Assembly: GCF_001012825.1 (NCBI RefSeq) | Contig: NZ_LCZJ02000030.1 | Location: 1-36,879 of the forward strand | Origin: Paenibacillus etheri | GTDB taxonomy: Bacteria > Bacillota > Bacilli > Paenibacillales > Paenibacillaceae | Direction: 5' to 3' | DNA length: 36,879 bases | Shown: positions 16,344 through 24,923 of the stretch, one piece after another | Numbering within the stretch: position 1 is the first letter of the stretch | Layout: each line of letters opens with the position of its first letter | Position numbers and translations under genes: made by a program | Notes under the pieces: model-generated | Seen by the model: the letters and a program-made list of their open reading frames with translations, nothing else | Database searches by the model: none | Told to the model about the DNA's origin: nothing

Positions 16344-17787
16344 ACGGTGTTCCCTTCCTTCTACTTTGAGTAATCTCCCTTGCGCTGAGGCCAAGGCCAA
16401 TCAGCATCCAGATTAAATATCCCTTAAGTCCGGGAAACCCATTATCTGAAACTAGACTGACAATCGCACCGGTCCAAGTAGCTAACGCAAGTCGGGCGTA
16501 GGGCTGCAATTGGTCCCTGCTGATTACTCTAGCGAATATCTGTTTGACAACTGCGCCTAAAGCTCCGAAGAAGAAAACAGCACCCAGAACACCAAAGGTA
16601 AGCAGTAAGGCGATAACTCCGTTATCCATAATTCCGTACTCTCCAAGCTCGCCGTCATTACCAAGCTTAGTCCCTTGGCCTACACTCCCAATTCCCTGAC
16701 CTACTGGATTGGCGGCGACCATCGGCAGCATGTTTTGCCATAAGCTTAGCCGTTCATTATAAGAGTGATCTTCCTGAACAGAAGATAGTGTCTCTACCCG
16801 AGCAACCAGTCCTTCGGCGCCAGGCAATTTCGGCACAACCCAGAATAACGCAGCAGCCACAAAAACTAATTGGATCAAGGTTTTCCACTTTCCCTTAGAA
16901 GGAGAGGTTCCAATGTACATGAGCAGCATCACCAGAAGTATCAGCCATGCCGCGCGTACTAAAGTAGTCAGCAGGCAGATTACAACTAGCAGAACGCCGA
17001 TCCAGCGCAATGTTCCCCGCCATTTTTTCTCCAGTATCATCGGAACTAAAGCAAACGCTAAGAATGTTGCAGCCGGTCCGGGCGAATTCAGCGTAGAGAA
17101 CACTCGAATTTCCAATGGATATGGATTTCCGATGGACATCATGTCCGCATGTTTCATCCAGAACACATCCCAAGGTGGCACCGTTAAATACTGAATAATC
17201 CCGTAAATGGCAACCAGGACAGCAATATTGGCAAAAGCGGTAAGCAGTCGGTCGATATCCTTTGGCTTGAACTTTGTGACGGCAAAGTACGGCAATAACA
17301 GCAGTGGCACAATATAACTCGCTAAGTCATAAACTGAGCCCATGCCATTCTTAGCCAAACCGATTAAAGCACCATAACCTAGCGCTACTGCGAACATTAA
17401 CATGATCCGCGTGGAGGATTTTTGAATATTGTGAATCTCCTTCAGCAGCGGAATAATCAAGGTTACACCGGTTAACAAGGGGGCTAAACTCAGCAAGGAT
17501 ACAGAGTGATACACTCCTTCTGACCAGTCAGCAATGCGGCGTAGCTCTGGAGCTACTGCCCAGATTAGCAAGGTATAAGCAACCAGCATTTTCGGTCTAA
17601 GTATGGCTAACAAGAAAGCTGGGAATAGGATGGCTGAGAGAATGGCTCCCTGCAGACTGTTCGATGAACTCAGCATCGCACTGGAGAAGCCAATGATCAG
17701 CGGAAGAGAGACACCTACAGCAGCAGTCCCCCCTATTAATCCAGCTGTCTTAATGAACCTAAGTGATGGGGGCGTAAATACACTCAT
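16309..17787 (-). CDS. O-antigen ligase/polymerase-like membrane protein (Wzy-like, second copy)
   Basis: A 492-residue protein with about 10-12 hydrophobic segments and a periplasm-facing loop with the RVETLSSVQEDHSYNERLSL and NPVGQGIGSVGQGT segments, typical of the Wzy_C (O-antigen ligase/polymerase) superfamily. It would polymerise repeat units outside the membrane. Its ATG overlaps the upstream stop (ATGA) and GGAGG lies 6 nt upstream. It is the second such protein in the operon, with little obvious similarity to the first; one of them may act as a ligase or recognise a branch. Confidence 0.82.
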   Translation of the reverse strand: MSVFTPPSLRFIKTAGLIGGTAAVGVSLPLIIGFSSAMLSSSNSLQGAILSAILFPAFLLAILRPKMLVAYTLLIWAVAPELRRIADWSEGVYHSVSLLSLAPLLTGVTLIIPLLKEIHNIQKSSTRIMLMFAVALGYGALIGLAKNGMGSVYDLASYIVPLLLLPYFAVTKFKPKDIDRLLTAFANIAVLVAIYGIIQYLTVPPWDVFWMKHADMMSIGNPYPLEIRVFSTLNSPGPAATFLAFALVPMILEKKWRGTLRWIGVLLVVICLLTTLVRAAWLILLVMLLMYIGTSPSKGKWKTLIQLVFVAAALFWVVPKLPGAEGLVARVETLSSVQEDHSYNERLSLWQNMLPMVAANPVGQGIGSVGQGTKLGNDGELGEYGIMDNGVIALLLTFGVLGAVFFFGALGAVVKQIFARVISRDQLQPYARLALATWTGAIVSLVSDNGFPGLKGYLIWMLIGLGLSAREITQSRRKGTPYAAVECKISPH

Positions 17788-18557
17788 TCCAAGCCTCCTT
17801 CCTTCACCTTATCCCGCTTACGCAGTTCCTTAAGTAATAAAAGTAGAAATTGTGCATCATCCACAAGATATCTTTTCCAGAGCCGGCCCGGCTCCTGGCT
17901 AAGCCGCCAGAACCATTCGAACCCTGTTTTTTGCATGAAGCTAGGCGCTCGTTTCACTGAGCCTGACAGAAAATCAAAGGTCGCTCCCACTCCGATCGAT
18001 ATCGGAGCTTGATAAGAGGTATAGTGGCGATAAATCCATTTTTCCTGCTTAGGCGCTCCTACACCAACAAACACGATATCTGGCCGGCACTCTGTCAGCA
18101 TCTCTATAATGCGTTCATTCTCCTCCTCATTGTGCTCGAATCCATAGGATGGAGAATAACAGCCAACCACATTTATTCCGGGATGTGCTGTTTTCAAATT
18201 CATCGCTGCCCGTTCCGCCACGCCTTCAGCTGAGCCTAAGAAGAACAGCCGGTACTTCCTTTGCTCAAAGGCGTTGCCCAATCGATTAAATAGATCCGCG
18301 CCGGATACCTTCTGCTTAAGCGGCTTACCTAGCATTTTGGATGCCCAGATCAGTGGCATTCCGTCAGCAACAACTGCGCCTGCCTGCGAATATACCGTTT
18401 GAAATTCTTTATCCTTACGTAGCTTGATCACATGATCTACATTGCAAGTGAGGATATAAGACTGATTCCTCTCCTGAATGGTTTTATCAATGTAATCAAG
18501 CAAATCCATAAAATCATAGTTATCAAAATTGACATCGAACATATTCACTTGATTCAT
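17784..18557 (-). CDS. WecG/TagA/CpsF family glycosyltransferase (GT26)
   Basis: A 257-residue glycosyltransferase of the WecG/TagA family, which transfers a (often N-acetylmannosaminyl) sugar to a lipid-linked acceptor at the membrane. Diagnostic segments are TCNVDHVIKLRKD, VVADGMPLIWASK, and FVGVGAPKQEKWI, with a C-terminal basic helix (EWFWRLSQEPGRLWKRYL). The start at 18557 overlaps the upstream stop (ATGA), better than the in-frame extension to 18623. It ends overlapping the next gene by 4 nt. The sugar transferred here is unknown. Confidence 0.92.
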   Translation of the reverse strand: MNQVNMFDVNFDNYDFMDLLDYIDKTIQERNQSYILTCNVDHVIKLRKDKEFQTVYSQAGAVVADGMPLIWASKMLGKPLKQKVSGADLFNRLGNAFEQRKYRLFFLGSAEGVAERAAMNLKTAHPGINVVGCYSPSYGFEHNEEENERIIEMLTECRPDIVFVGVGAPKQEKWIYRHYTSYQAPISIGVGATFDFLSGSVKRAPSFMQKTGFEWFWRLSQEPGRLWKRYLVDDAQFLLLLLKELRKRDKVKEGGLE

Positions 18558-19900
18558 CGTATCACTTCTTTTTGTGGGGAATCGGTTGGCTGTGAAGAAC
18601 GATACAGGCAGTTCAGGTACCAACAGAACGGAATAATAAATTGGACCGTCGACAGCGTGTTATCGGAGAAAGAGTAAATTAAAAACGCTGCAATAAATAA
18701 CAGATAATAAGGTTTGATCGGCGGAGCCAATGCTCTGTACACCAGAATAAATACAGCCAATAAAGAGAACATCAACAAAATAGCGCCAATATATCCCCCA
18801 TCGAAGTAAAAGCGGATATACTCGTTGTGCGGAACCACAAAACCTTTGTACAACGTTCCATCATTTGCTACCGTAACTGCACCAAGTCCTCTACCAGACC
18901 AAGGAGAGTCCGCAGCCTTATTTAAGAAATACTCCCATGCCTCGGACCTTCCTGATAAATCAACAGCCGTATCCGTTTGTCTCTCAAAGGAACGTTTCTC
19001 AAAATTATCGAGCTGCCAGAAGACAGCGACTACAATTAGAAAAAATGCACCCAACAACGGAATTAGCAGATAGGTTCTGCCCTTCAAATATTGACGAAGA
19101 ATATCATAGAAGTAATAGAGAACGGTAAGTCCAAGTGCCAATATAGGCCCTCTTGTTCCTGTTCCAATCAAGATAAAGAAATTTAGAACTAACATGATAT
19201 AGAAAAAGCGTGCTTGCTGCGGATTCCGCTTCACCTCTATAAATGGAATCGCTACTCCCATAAAGGCCAGCATCGCTAGATGTGCAGGAATGTTAGCCCC
19301 CTGAATCCGTACAGCGCCTGTATACTCGATGTTGAGAAAATTATGAACATGCGCAAGCTGCAGCAACAAACCAACCACTACACTAACAAGGGGCAGCATA
19401 CAGATAATTTTGATTTGCAGCTCGGCTACATTCTTTTTCCAGTTGATTAATAAAAATACGAATGGAATCGATAGACCGATAAAAGCTTTAACTGCAATGG
19501 ATGAGGTCATTTCCGGCAGCCAAATCGAAGATCCAAAGGTAATCACCAGCAGCGCCACCATTGCCCACAAGGGGTGACTCAGACGAAACCGCAAACCATT
19601 GACCAGAATACAAGGAACAAGCAACATCACGATAACCAATTTATAAAGTGACAATATTTCCATTCCGAACATGCTGCCATCATATAAAAAGTTAATCGAT
19701 ATTGCCGTCGTGATTAGAACGAAATAACTGATCAGTTCAGGCCGTGAAATCGAGATTCCCAGCAAAATAATCAAAAGCACGGCAGCTATCGCTATCATCG
19801 GCTGGTAGATGACCGCCGTTCCAAAGAACAGGGCCGACATGAGATAGAGCATTCCGTATGGCAAAACATTTAATTTGGAGCCCCACTCAAAATTAGTCAT
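18554..19900 (-). CDS. O-antigen ligase/polymerase-like membrane protein (Wzy-like, first copy)
   Basis: A 448-residue polytopic membrane protein with about 10-12 helices and a long extracellular loop before the last helices containing ERQTDTAVDLSGRSEAW and SPWSGRGLGAVTV, the Wzy_C-type pattern. The loop NEYIRFYFDGGYIGAILLMF also fits. It likely polymerises the EPS repeat unit together with the Wzz-like protein. GTGAGGG lies 6-7 nt before the ATG; it is 9 nt from the upstream GT2 gene and overlaps the next gene by 4 nt. Confidence 0.83.
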   Translation of the reverse strand: MTNFEWGSKLNVLPYGMLYLMSALFFGTAVIYQPMIAIAAVLLIILLGISISRPELISYFVLITTAISINFLYDGSMFGMEILSLYKLVIVMLLVPCILVNGLRFRLSHPLWAMVALLVITFGSSIWLPEMTSSIAVKAFIGLSIPFVFLLINWKKNVAELQIKIICMLPLVSVVVGLLLQLAHVHNFLNIEYTGAVRIQGANIPAHLAMLAFMGVAIPFIEVKRNPQQARFFYIMLVLNFFILIGTGTRGPILALGLTVLYYFYDILRQYLKGRTYLLIPLLGAFFLIVVAVFWQLDNFEKRSFERQTDTAVDLSGRSEAWEYFLNKAADSPWSGRGLGAVTVANDGTLYKGFVVPHNEYIRFYFDGGYIGAILLMFSLLAVFILVYRALAPPIKPYYLLFIAAFLIYSFSDNTLSTVQFIIPFCWYLNCLYRSSQPTDSPQKEVIR

Positions 19901-19909
19901 GTTAATCCC

Positions 19910-20845
19910 TCACCCCGCTGCGGAATGCCTCTCCCGACCCAGAATCATATGAAGCGTTCCACGAATACTCTCCAGCCTGCATTTGTTCAAAAGCCTTCTT
20001 CCTTTGCTCCTTGAGAGAATAGAATCAGCCAGGATATACACGAGCTTAGCGGCTGTCTTTCCCACTAGAATTAGCTTGCCTTTTAGCCCTTCGCTTTTCA
20101 TAGCGTTAGAGATACCTTGGCTATAATAGCGCCTCATAATCCAGTCTTCCGTCAAACGGGCTGCCGGAACGAAATGGTCAACCGCCATTTCCGGATGATA
20201 GAGGATGGAATGCCCTTCTTTTTGAATCTGTCCGAATAACCAGGTCTCTTCACCGGAGAGTAGAGAATCACCCTTTCTTCCCAGATCCAGGGGAAAAAGA
20301 CTGATGTCGAATACGAGCTTCCGCATCGCCATATTGGCCCCACAAGGATGAAATTGCTTGGGATATTCCTTAATCCGGCTACCTAAATCAACAATGGTGT
20401 ACGGAAGCTCAAAGGGTTTAATCAACCATTCCGGACGTTTACTTTCGAATATAGGAGCGATTTTGCCTCCCATAGCCATGACCTCCGGTTTACTCTCGAA
20501 AGTACTGACAATCGTTGTTATCCATCGCTGGCAAGGTATCGCATCATCATCCAGAAAGGCAATCAGCGGCGATTTGGAAGCTAGAATTCCTGTATTTCTA
20601 GCCGCTGAAAGCCCCTGCATAGGTTCCATCATGTAGCGGATATCCATATCAGCTACATGCTTTGCTATAAACTTTTTGACGCAAGCTTCTGTATCATCCT
20701 TGGAACAGTTATCCACAACAATGATCTCCGCTTGCTCTAAGTGATCCAGCTTTAAAAGTGACTGAAGCGTCTTGATCAATAAAGGTGCTCTGTTGTAGGT
20801 ACAGATGATAATGGAAAGCTTAGGAACGTCTCCGTATTCACGCAT
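19910..20845 (-). CDS. Glycosyltransferase family 2
   Basis: A 311-residue inverting GT2 enzyme. The N-terminal KLSIIICTYNRAPLLIKTL, EIIVVDNCSKDDT and the IAFLDDDAIPC metal-binding motif (DDD) are typical GT-A features; MQGLSAARNTGI follows the usual spacing, and the C-terminal ETWLFGQIQKEG resembles the catalytic ED region. Two in-frame ATGs lie close together; I choose the second (20845), where AGGTGA is 6 nt upstream, over 20851. It follows the priming transferase by about 25 nt and probably adds the second sugar. Confidence 0.9.
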   Translation of the reverse strand: MREYGDVPKLSIIICTYNRAPLLIKTLQSLLKLDHLEQAEIIVVDNCSKDDTEACVKKFIAKHVADMDIRYMMEPMQGLSAARNTGILASKSPLIAFLDDDAIPCQRWITTIVSTFESKPEVMAMGGKIAPIFESKRPEWLIKPFELPYTIVDLGSRIKEYPKQFHPCGANMAMRKLVFDISLFPLDLGRKGDSLLSGEETWLFGQIQKEGHSILYHPEMAVDHFVPAARLTEDWIMRRYYSQGISNAMKSEGLKGKLILVGKTAAKLVYILADSILSRSKGRRLLNKCRLESIRGTLHMILGRERHSAAG

Positions 20846-20870
20846 CGGCATTCACCTAATTTCCACATTA

Positions 20871-21557
20871 TTAATAAGCATCTTTTGAACCGAGTAACAT
20901 CAGTCCGGTTTTAGCAATGATTTTTAGATCCAGCATGGTGCTCCGAATATGGATGTAGGTTAAGTCCAGCTGTACCATTTCGTCGAAGCCGACACTGTTC
21001 CGGGCATTCACTTGCCAATATCCGGTACAGCCTGGTGTAACCGTCAAACGCTGTTTGTCATATTCCGTATACTGAGCCACCTCTTCAGGCAGCGGAGGAC
21101 GAGGACCGACCAGACTCATTTGACCTATCAGCACATTCCACAGCTGAGGTAGCTCATCGATGCTCGTCTTGCGCAGGAATCTCCCTATCTGTGTGATCCG
21201 CGGATCGTTCTTAATCTTGAACATGGCACCGCTCACTTCGTTATAGGCCATCAGGTTTCCTTTTAACTCCTCAGCGTTACTTACCATGGATCTGAACTTA
21301 TACATCGGGAACTGCTTTTCTTTCTTCCCAACCCGGTTTTGCCGAAAGAACACCTTTCCTTTCGGATCCTCCAGCTTGATCAGAATCGCCACGACAACAA
21401 ATAATGGCATTAACACGAGAAGACCAAGAGCGGAAAAAAAGATATCGATCATCCGTTTCATTATCAAATAGGACTCCGCTTCTTTCCTTCTCTCATCGGT
21501 ATGCAGCATGTAAATTTTCGGCAGGACCGCCTCGTAGTCTTCCGGCAGTTTTTGCAT
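20871..21557 (-). CDS. Undecaprenyl-phosphate sugar-1-phosphate transferase (priming enzyme)
   Basis: A 228-residue bacterial sugar transferase that loads the first sugar phosphate onto undecaprenyl phosphate and so starts repeat-unit assembly. A cytoplasmic N-terminal 30 residues precede one membrane segment (about 35-60, DIFFSALGLLVLMPLFVVV). The catalytic domain has FFRQNRVGKKEKQFPMYKFR, RKTSIDELPQLWN and GQMSLVGPRPPLPEEV, all hallmarks. It is the short, single-spanning form (like EpsL/TuaA) without the extra N-terminal helices of WcaJ. The start at 21557 is picked because GAGGAGG lies 6 nt upstream; 21563 and 21572 are too close to that site. Confidence 0.93.
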   Translation of the reverse strand: MQKLPEDYEAVLPKIYMLHTDERRKEAESYLIMKRMIDIFFSALGLLVLMPLFVVVAILIKLEDPKGKVFFRQNRVGKKEKQFPMYKFRSMVSNAEELKGNLMAYNEVSGAMFKIKNDPRITQIGRFLRKTSIDELPQLWNVLIGQMSLVGPRPPLPEEVAQYTEYDKQRLTVTPGCTGYWQVNARNSVGFDEMVQLDLTYIHIRSTMLDLKIIAKTGLMLLGSKDAY

Positions 21558-21593
21558 GCTCATCCTCCTCATCTAAAATTTTGCGAACTCAAC

Positions 21594-22484
21594 TTAACTA
21601 CTCAAGCTGGTTTGTCCCATTTTATTCAGCCATTCCGACATTGCATCCATCACCGGATAGCGCAAATCTTCGCTCTGCAGTGCAAATTCAAGTGTTGTCA
21701 AAATATATCCAAGCCGTTCGCCGACATCATATCTTGTTCCGTCAAAATTATAGGCATATACCCGTTCGCTCTGATTCAGCTTCTGAATGGCATCTGTCAA
21801 TTGGATCTCTCCGCCAGCGCCTTCTTCCATCAAATCGAGATACTTAAAGATCTTCGGAGTAAACACATAACGGCCCATAATTGCCAGATTGGAAGGTGCC
21901 GTACCTAGTGGCGGCTTCTCTACAAAATTGTTAACCCGATACAATTTACCGTCCTGTAAATCCGGTTCAATAATACCGTAACGATTCGTGAATTCATCAG
22001 GAATCTCTTGAACTCCGATAACCGAGTTTTGTGTTTCTTCATATTGATCGATCAGCTGCTTAAGGCAAGGTACTGCTCCTGTGACGATATCATCGCCTAA
22101 CATGACACCAAATGGCTCATCACCGATAAACCGTCTTGCACACCATACGGCATGCCCCAGACCTTTTGGTTCCTTCTGGCGAATATAGTGAATTTCTACC
22201 TTGGCTGAACGCTGAACCTCTTTAAGCAGATCCAGCTTTCCATCTTCCAGAAGCCTAGATTCCAGCTCAAACGCATTGTCAAAATGATCCTCAATGGCTC
22301 TTTTACCTTTACCAGTAACAATGATAATATCTTCAATACCGGAAGCAATAGCTTCCTCCACAATGTATTGAATGGTTGGTTTATTGATAATCGGAAGCAT
22401 TTCTTTAGGCATGGCTTTCGTTGCAGGAAGAAAGCGCGTACCTAGTCCTGCCGCGGGTATGATTACTTTTTTCACCTTTTTCAT
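21594..22484 (-). CDS. galU: UTP-glucose-1-phosphate uridylyltransferase
   Basis: The enzyme makes UDP-glucose from UTP and glucose-1-phosphate, feeding both the glucosyl residues and UDP-glucuronate of the EPS. The 296-residue protein begins [20 protein letters not shown] with the nucleotidyltransferase loop, followed by [40 protein letters not shown] and FVEKPP, the normal GalU/GtaB pattern and length. AGGAGG lies 9 nt before the ATG. Between it and the upstream kinase gene are two 66-bp direct repeats. Confidence 0.97.
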   Translation of the reverse strand: MKKVKKVIIPAAGLGTRFLPATKAMPKEMLPIINKPTIQYIVEEAIASGIEDIIIVTGKGKRAIEDHFDNAFELESRLLEDGKLDLLKEVQRSAKVEIHYIRQKEPKGLGHAVWCARRFIGDEPFGVMLGDDIVTGAVPCLKQLIDQYEETQNSVIGVQEIPDEFTNRYGIIEPDLQDGKLYRVNNFVEKPPLGTAPSNLAIMGRYVFTPKIFKYLDLMEEGAGGEIQLTDAIQKLNQSERVYAYNFDGTRYDVGERLGYILTTLEFALQSEDLRYPVMDAMSEWLNKMGQTSLSS

Positions 22485-22501
22485 CGCACTTTACCTCCTA
22501 A

Positions 22502-22633
22502 AAGTTTTGTGAGCATTAGCTTCAATGATTTGACTTCGTACAAAACTCACTTCGAAAGCATACACTTAAGTTTTGTAAGCATTAGCTTCAATGATTTCAC
22601 TTCGAGCAAAACTCTCTTCGAAAGCATAAACGT
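22502..22633 (+). repeat. Two tandem copies of a 66-bp repeat
   Basis: 22502-22567 and 22568-22633 align along their whole length with about 7 differences in 66 positions; both begin AAGTTTTGT(G/A)AGCATTAGC and contain ACTTCG, CAAAACTC and TTCGAAAGCAT. AGTTTTGT near the start can pair with ACAAAACT in copy 1, so each unit may fold. They fill the gap between the CpsD-like gene and galU almost exactly. Confidence 0.9.
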
Positions 22634-23275
22634 TTATTTAGCCTGGTTCATGGCAATTCCGATTAGATTAGAGCCGGTCTGTTCAAGCAGCATCTTCGCT
22701 TTACGAATCGATTCCCGTTTGGACTTTCCGTATCTGGCCACTAGGATCACGCCGTCCGCTTGAGGTGCCAATATACGAGCATCACTGAAATCGACTGCCG
22801 AAGGAGAATCCAGCAGGATCAGATCGTAGTTTTCTTTTAGTTCCTTGAGCAAAGCGGTCATTTTTGGGTTACCTAGCAAATCCGGCGGACTAACATGCGT
22901 TTTACCCGCCGGGATGACCGAAAGATTGGCCAGATTTCCGAGGACAGCGATGTTATCCGCTTCCTCTTGCCCACTTAAATAAGCCGCAAGCCCGTCACTA
23001 CCCTCTACTTCAAACACTGTATGAAGACCAGGATGTCGCAGATTGCAGTCCACCACCGCTACCTTCTTGCCATCCTGGACGAAAGACACCGCTAGATTTG
23101 ACAAAATCGTCGTCTTGCCTGCTCCCGCTTCTGCTGACGTAAAGAGCAGCACTTTTCCTCCGCTACCCTGCGCTATTCCAAGCTGGCGTATATATGTGCG
23201 TAGCGATCGGAACGATTCCGAGATATGCGAGGATGGATTAACGTCCGTAACCAGACTCTTATTTAGCCGTAACAT
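22634..23275 (-). CDS. CpsD/CapB-type bacterial tyrosine kinase-like ATPase
   Basis: A 213-residue cytoplasmic P-loop protein that normally partners the chain-length transmembrane protein and controls EPS export and polymerisation. Walker A is SAEAGAGKTTILSN (about 45-58), Walker A-prime is VAVVDCNLRHP (about 73-83, with Asn where most relatives have Asp), Walker B is LILLDSPS. Unlike most BY-kinases, the C-terminus ends IGIAMNQAK without a tyrosine cluster, so autophosphorylation may be lost or occur elsewhere. The ATG at 23275 has AGGAGGG 6 nt upstream and overlaps the upstream gene by 17 nt. Confidence 0.92.
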   Translation of the reverse strand: MLRLNKSLVTDVNPSSHISESFRSLRTYIRQLGIAQGSGGKVLLFTSAEAGAGKTTILSNLAVSFVQDGKKVAVVDCNLRHPGLHTVFEVEGSDGLAAYLSGQEEADNIAVLGNLANLSVIPAGKTHVSPPDLLGNPKMTALLKELKENYDLILLDSPSAVDFSDARILAPQADGVILVARYGKSKRESIRKAKMLLEQTGSNLIGIAMNQAK

Positions 23276-23999
23276 AAGCACCCTCCTTCACTCTTGTGTT
23301 GCCGCCTGCCGCCTTACCCAAATCGCGTTTACGAATGGTTGCGATCGAAGCAATTACCGGAAGACCAAGGTCATATTCCGCTTCCTTTTCAGACCTTAAT
23401 GTGCCGTTAAGAGTTTCCATCAGCAAAATAATTCCTAGGGCAGCCATAAGCGATACAACAAAGCTGATGATGAGGTTCATCGCAAACCCGCCGTTCGAGG
23501 GCCCTGGAACATCAGTCGGATCGGCCGGTGTCAGCAAGGTAACATTGTCTACCCTCATCAGAGATGGCAATTCACGAATGAATGTCTGCGAAACCGCATT
23601 TACGATCCCGGCAGCTTTGGTGTAGTTTTCATCCTGAACATTGAGGTTGATCACCTGGCTCTTCTCTGAAGTTTTAATCTCAAGCTTCTGACTTAGTTCA
23701 TCAGCCGTCAGACCAAACTCCGGGTGATTTTCTATTACGCTTTTCATGATGGTCGGTGATTTCATAATTTCCTTGTAACTCTCAATTAAATTCAGGCTAA
23801 AGCTCAAATCGTTAAGATTGTTGCTCTCGGGAGCCTTGGCAATATTGTTGACAAGCAGCTGTCCGGAAGCGGAATAGACGGGTTCAACGAAGTTTTTACT
23901 AACGTAGTAAGTCGTAGCACAGGAGATCAAAACGAACACCATGATGAGCCAAAACCTTTTTTTAATCAGGTTAATGTAATCCAGAATCGTCTTTTCCAC
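23259..23999 (-). CDS. Wzz/CpsC-type polysaccharide chain-length determinant
   Basis: A 246-residue membrane protein with two transmembrane helices bracketing an extracytoplasmic domain. The first helix is at about 16-35 (WLIMVFVLISCATTYYV), the second at about 170-195 (FAMNLIISFVVSLMAALGIILL) after a Pro-rich TPADPTDVPGPSNGG segment typical of Wzz proteins. It sets chain length and activates the adjacent kinase-like ATPase. The start is GTG at 23999 with AAGGAGGG 6 nt upstream, better than the longer frame to 24038. It is the first gene of the EPS operon. Confidence 0.93.
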   Translation of the reverse strand: MEKTILDYINLIKKRFWLIMVFVLISCATTYYVSKNFVEPVYSASGQLLVNNIAKAPESNNLNDLSFSLNLIESYKEIMKSPTIMKSVIENHPEFGLTADELSQKLEIKTSEKSQVINLNVQDENYTKAAGIVNAVSQTFIRELPSLMRVDNVTLLTPADPTDVPGPSNGGFAMNLIISFVVSLMAALGIILLMETLNGTLRSEKEAEYDLGLPVIASIATIRKRDLGKAAGGNTRVKEGAYVTAK

Positions 24000-24028
24000 A
24001 GTAACCCTCCTTCCGCTAAAATTACATT

Positions 24029-24053
24029 CTGAAAGCATTCATGAAAGTTTCAG
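24029..24053 (-). promoter_or_regulatory. 25-nt dyad in the EPS operon leader
   Basis: CTGAAA, GCA, TTCATGAA, AG, TTTCAG reads as an imperfect inverted repeat centred on the palindrome TTCATGAA, 30-55 nt before the start of the chain-length gene. It may be a repressor operator or a leader hairpin. No matching regulator is known from this window. Confidence 0.4.
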
Positions 24054-24139
24054 TTGTTGCTTTAATTCTATCAATCCACACCATTCGCCACATGGCTCAT
24101 ACCATCACTTTCCTCTTCACTTTGGAGTAAGACGTTGTA

Positions 24140-24190
24140 CCCCTTAAGAGGGGGGTGAGGTATACTTTAGTGCCATATTTAGGGCTAATT
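24140..24190 (-). promoter_or_regulatory. Possible EPS operon promoter region with CCCCTTAAGAGGGG palindrome
   Basis: Upstream of the EPS operon the minus strand has a weak TTAGCC, 18-bp spacer, TATACC pair (24159-24188). Just downstream is CCCCT-TAAG-AGGGG (24140-24153), an inverted repeat that could be bound by a regulator such as the neighbouring NarL-type response regulator. The promoter match is poor, which fits activator dependence but is not proof. Confidence 0.3.
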
Positions 24191-24205
24191 TAAGTTTTGA
24201 CGCAC

Positions 24206-24234
24206 AAAAAAACACGGACATCCAGTCCGTGTTT
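24206..24234 (-). terminator. Rho-independent terminator of the two-component operon
   Basis: AAACACGGAC (24210-24219) and GTCCGTGTTT (24225-24234) form a perfect 10-bp stem with a 5-nt loop. On the minus strand it is followed directly by seven T residues. It lies about 30 nt after the response-regulator stop and separates it from the EPS operon. Confidence 0.92.
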
Positions 24235-24264
24235 ATGTACAATGCTTATACATTAGTTCAACTT

Positions 24265-24900
24265 TCACTCATAAGACATTTCATATTTGGTCAATCCGAC
24301 AGCATTTGCGTAAAGCGCTGCCTGTGTACGATCTGCCACCTGTAATTTCGCTAAAATCTGACTGACATGCTTTTTCACTGTAAATTCACTAATAAAAAGA
24401 CGTGAGGCAATTTCTCTGTTGCAAGCGCCCTGTCCTAGTTCGATTAAGACTTCCTTCTCTTTCGGGGTCAATTCATCTGTCGGACTGCTTTCACTCATGC
24501 GCATCTTATCTTCCATCAGACCAGGATCATAATACTTTCTCCCTTTATGGACCAACTGGATAGCAAATAGTAACTCTTCAGGCAATGCCTCTTTCAGTAC
24601 ATATCCGTCTACCAGCACTTCCTCAGCTTTCAGAAAATCCTCTCTGCTTGCAGATGATGTCAGCAGAATAAACTTACTAACGATACCACGAGCACGCGCT
24701 TTCTTGATGACATCAAGTCCTGATTCATCCGCTAGTTTAAGATCAATGAGTACAAGGTCAGGCTGCGTCTCCTCAATCACAAGAAGCGCTTCTTGGCCAT
24801 TCGTCGCCTCTCCAGCAAACTTCACATTCGGTTGCATCGAAATAACGGATGCCAGCCCTCTTCTAACTAGAGGATGATCATCTACAATGACGATTTTCAT
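24265..24900 (-). CDS. NarL/DegU-type response regulator
   Basis: A 211-residue DNA-binding response regulator. The receiver domain (about 1-120) has the acidic pocket DD at 7-8, phospho-acceptor Asp53 (VLIDLKL), Thr/Ser in LLTSS and the conserved Lys in VLKEA. The LuxR-type HTH is at about 142-205 (LTPKEKEVLIELGQGACNRE, FISEFTVKKHV). It is 23 nt downstream of its cognate NarX/DegS-like kinase and immediately upstream of the EPS operon, so control of EPS genes is a reasonable inference. A terminator follows. Confidence 0.95.
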   Translation of the reverse strand: MKIVIVDDHPLVRRGLASVISMQPNVKFAGEATNGQEALLVIEETQPDLVLIDLKLADESGLDVIKKARARGIVSKFILLTSSASREDFLKAEEVLVDGYVLKEALPEELLFAIQLVHKGRKYYDPGLMEDKMRMSESSPTDELTPKEKEVLIELGQGACNREIASRLFISEFTVKKHVSQILAKLQVADRTQAALYANAVGLTKYEMSYE

Positions 24901-24923
24901 AGAAACGACCTCCGCCCTAAAGT

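Noticed and set aside
22502-22633. CRISPR array
   Set aside because: Two abutting 66-bp units without spacers and no cas genes; this is a simple tandem duplication.
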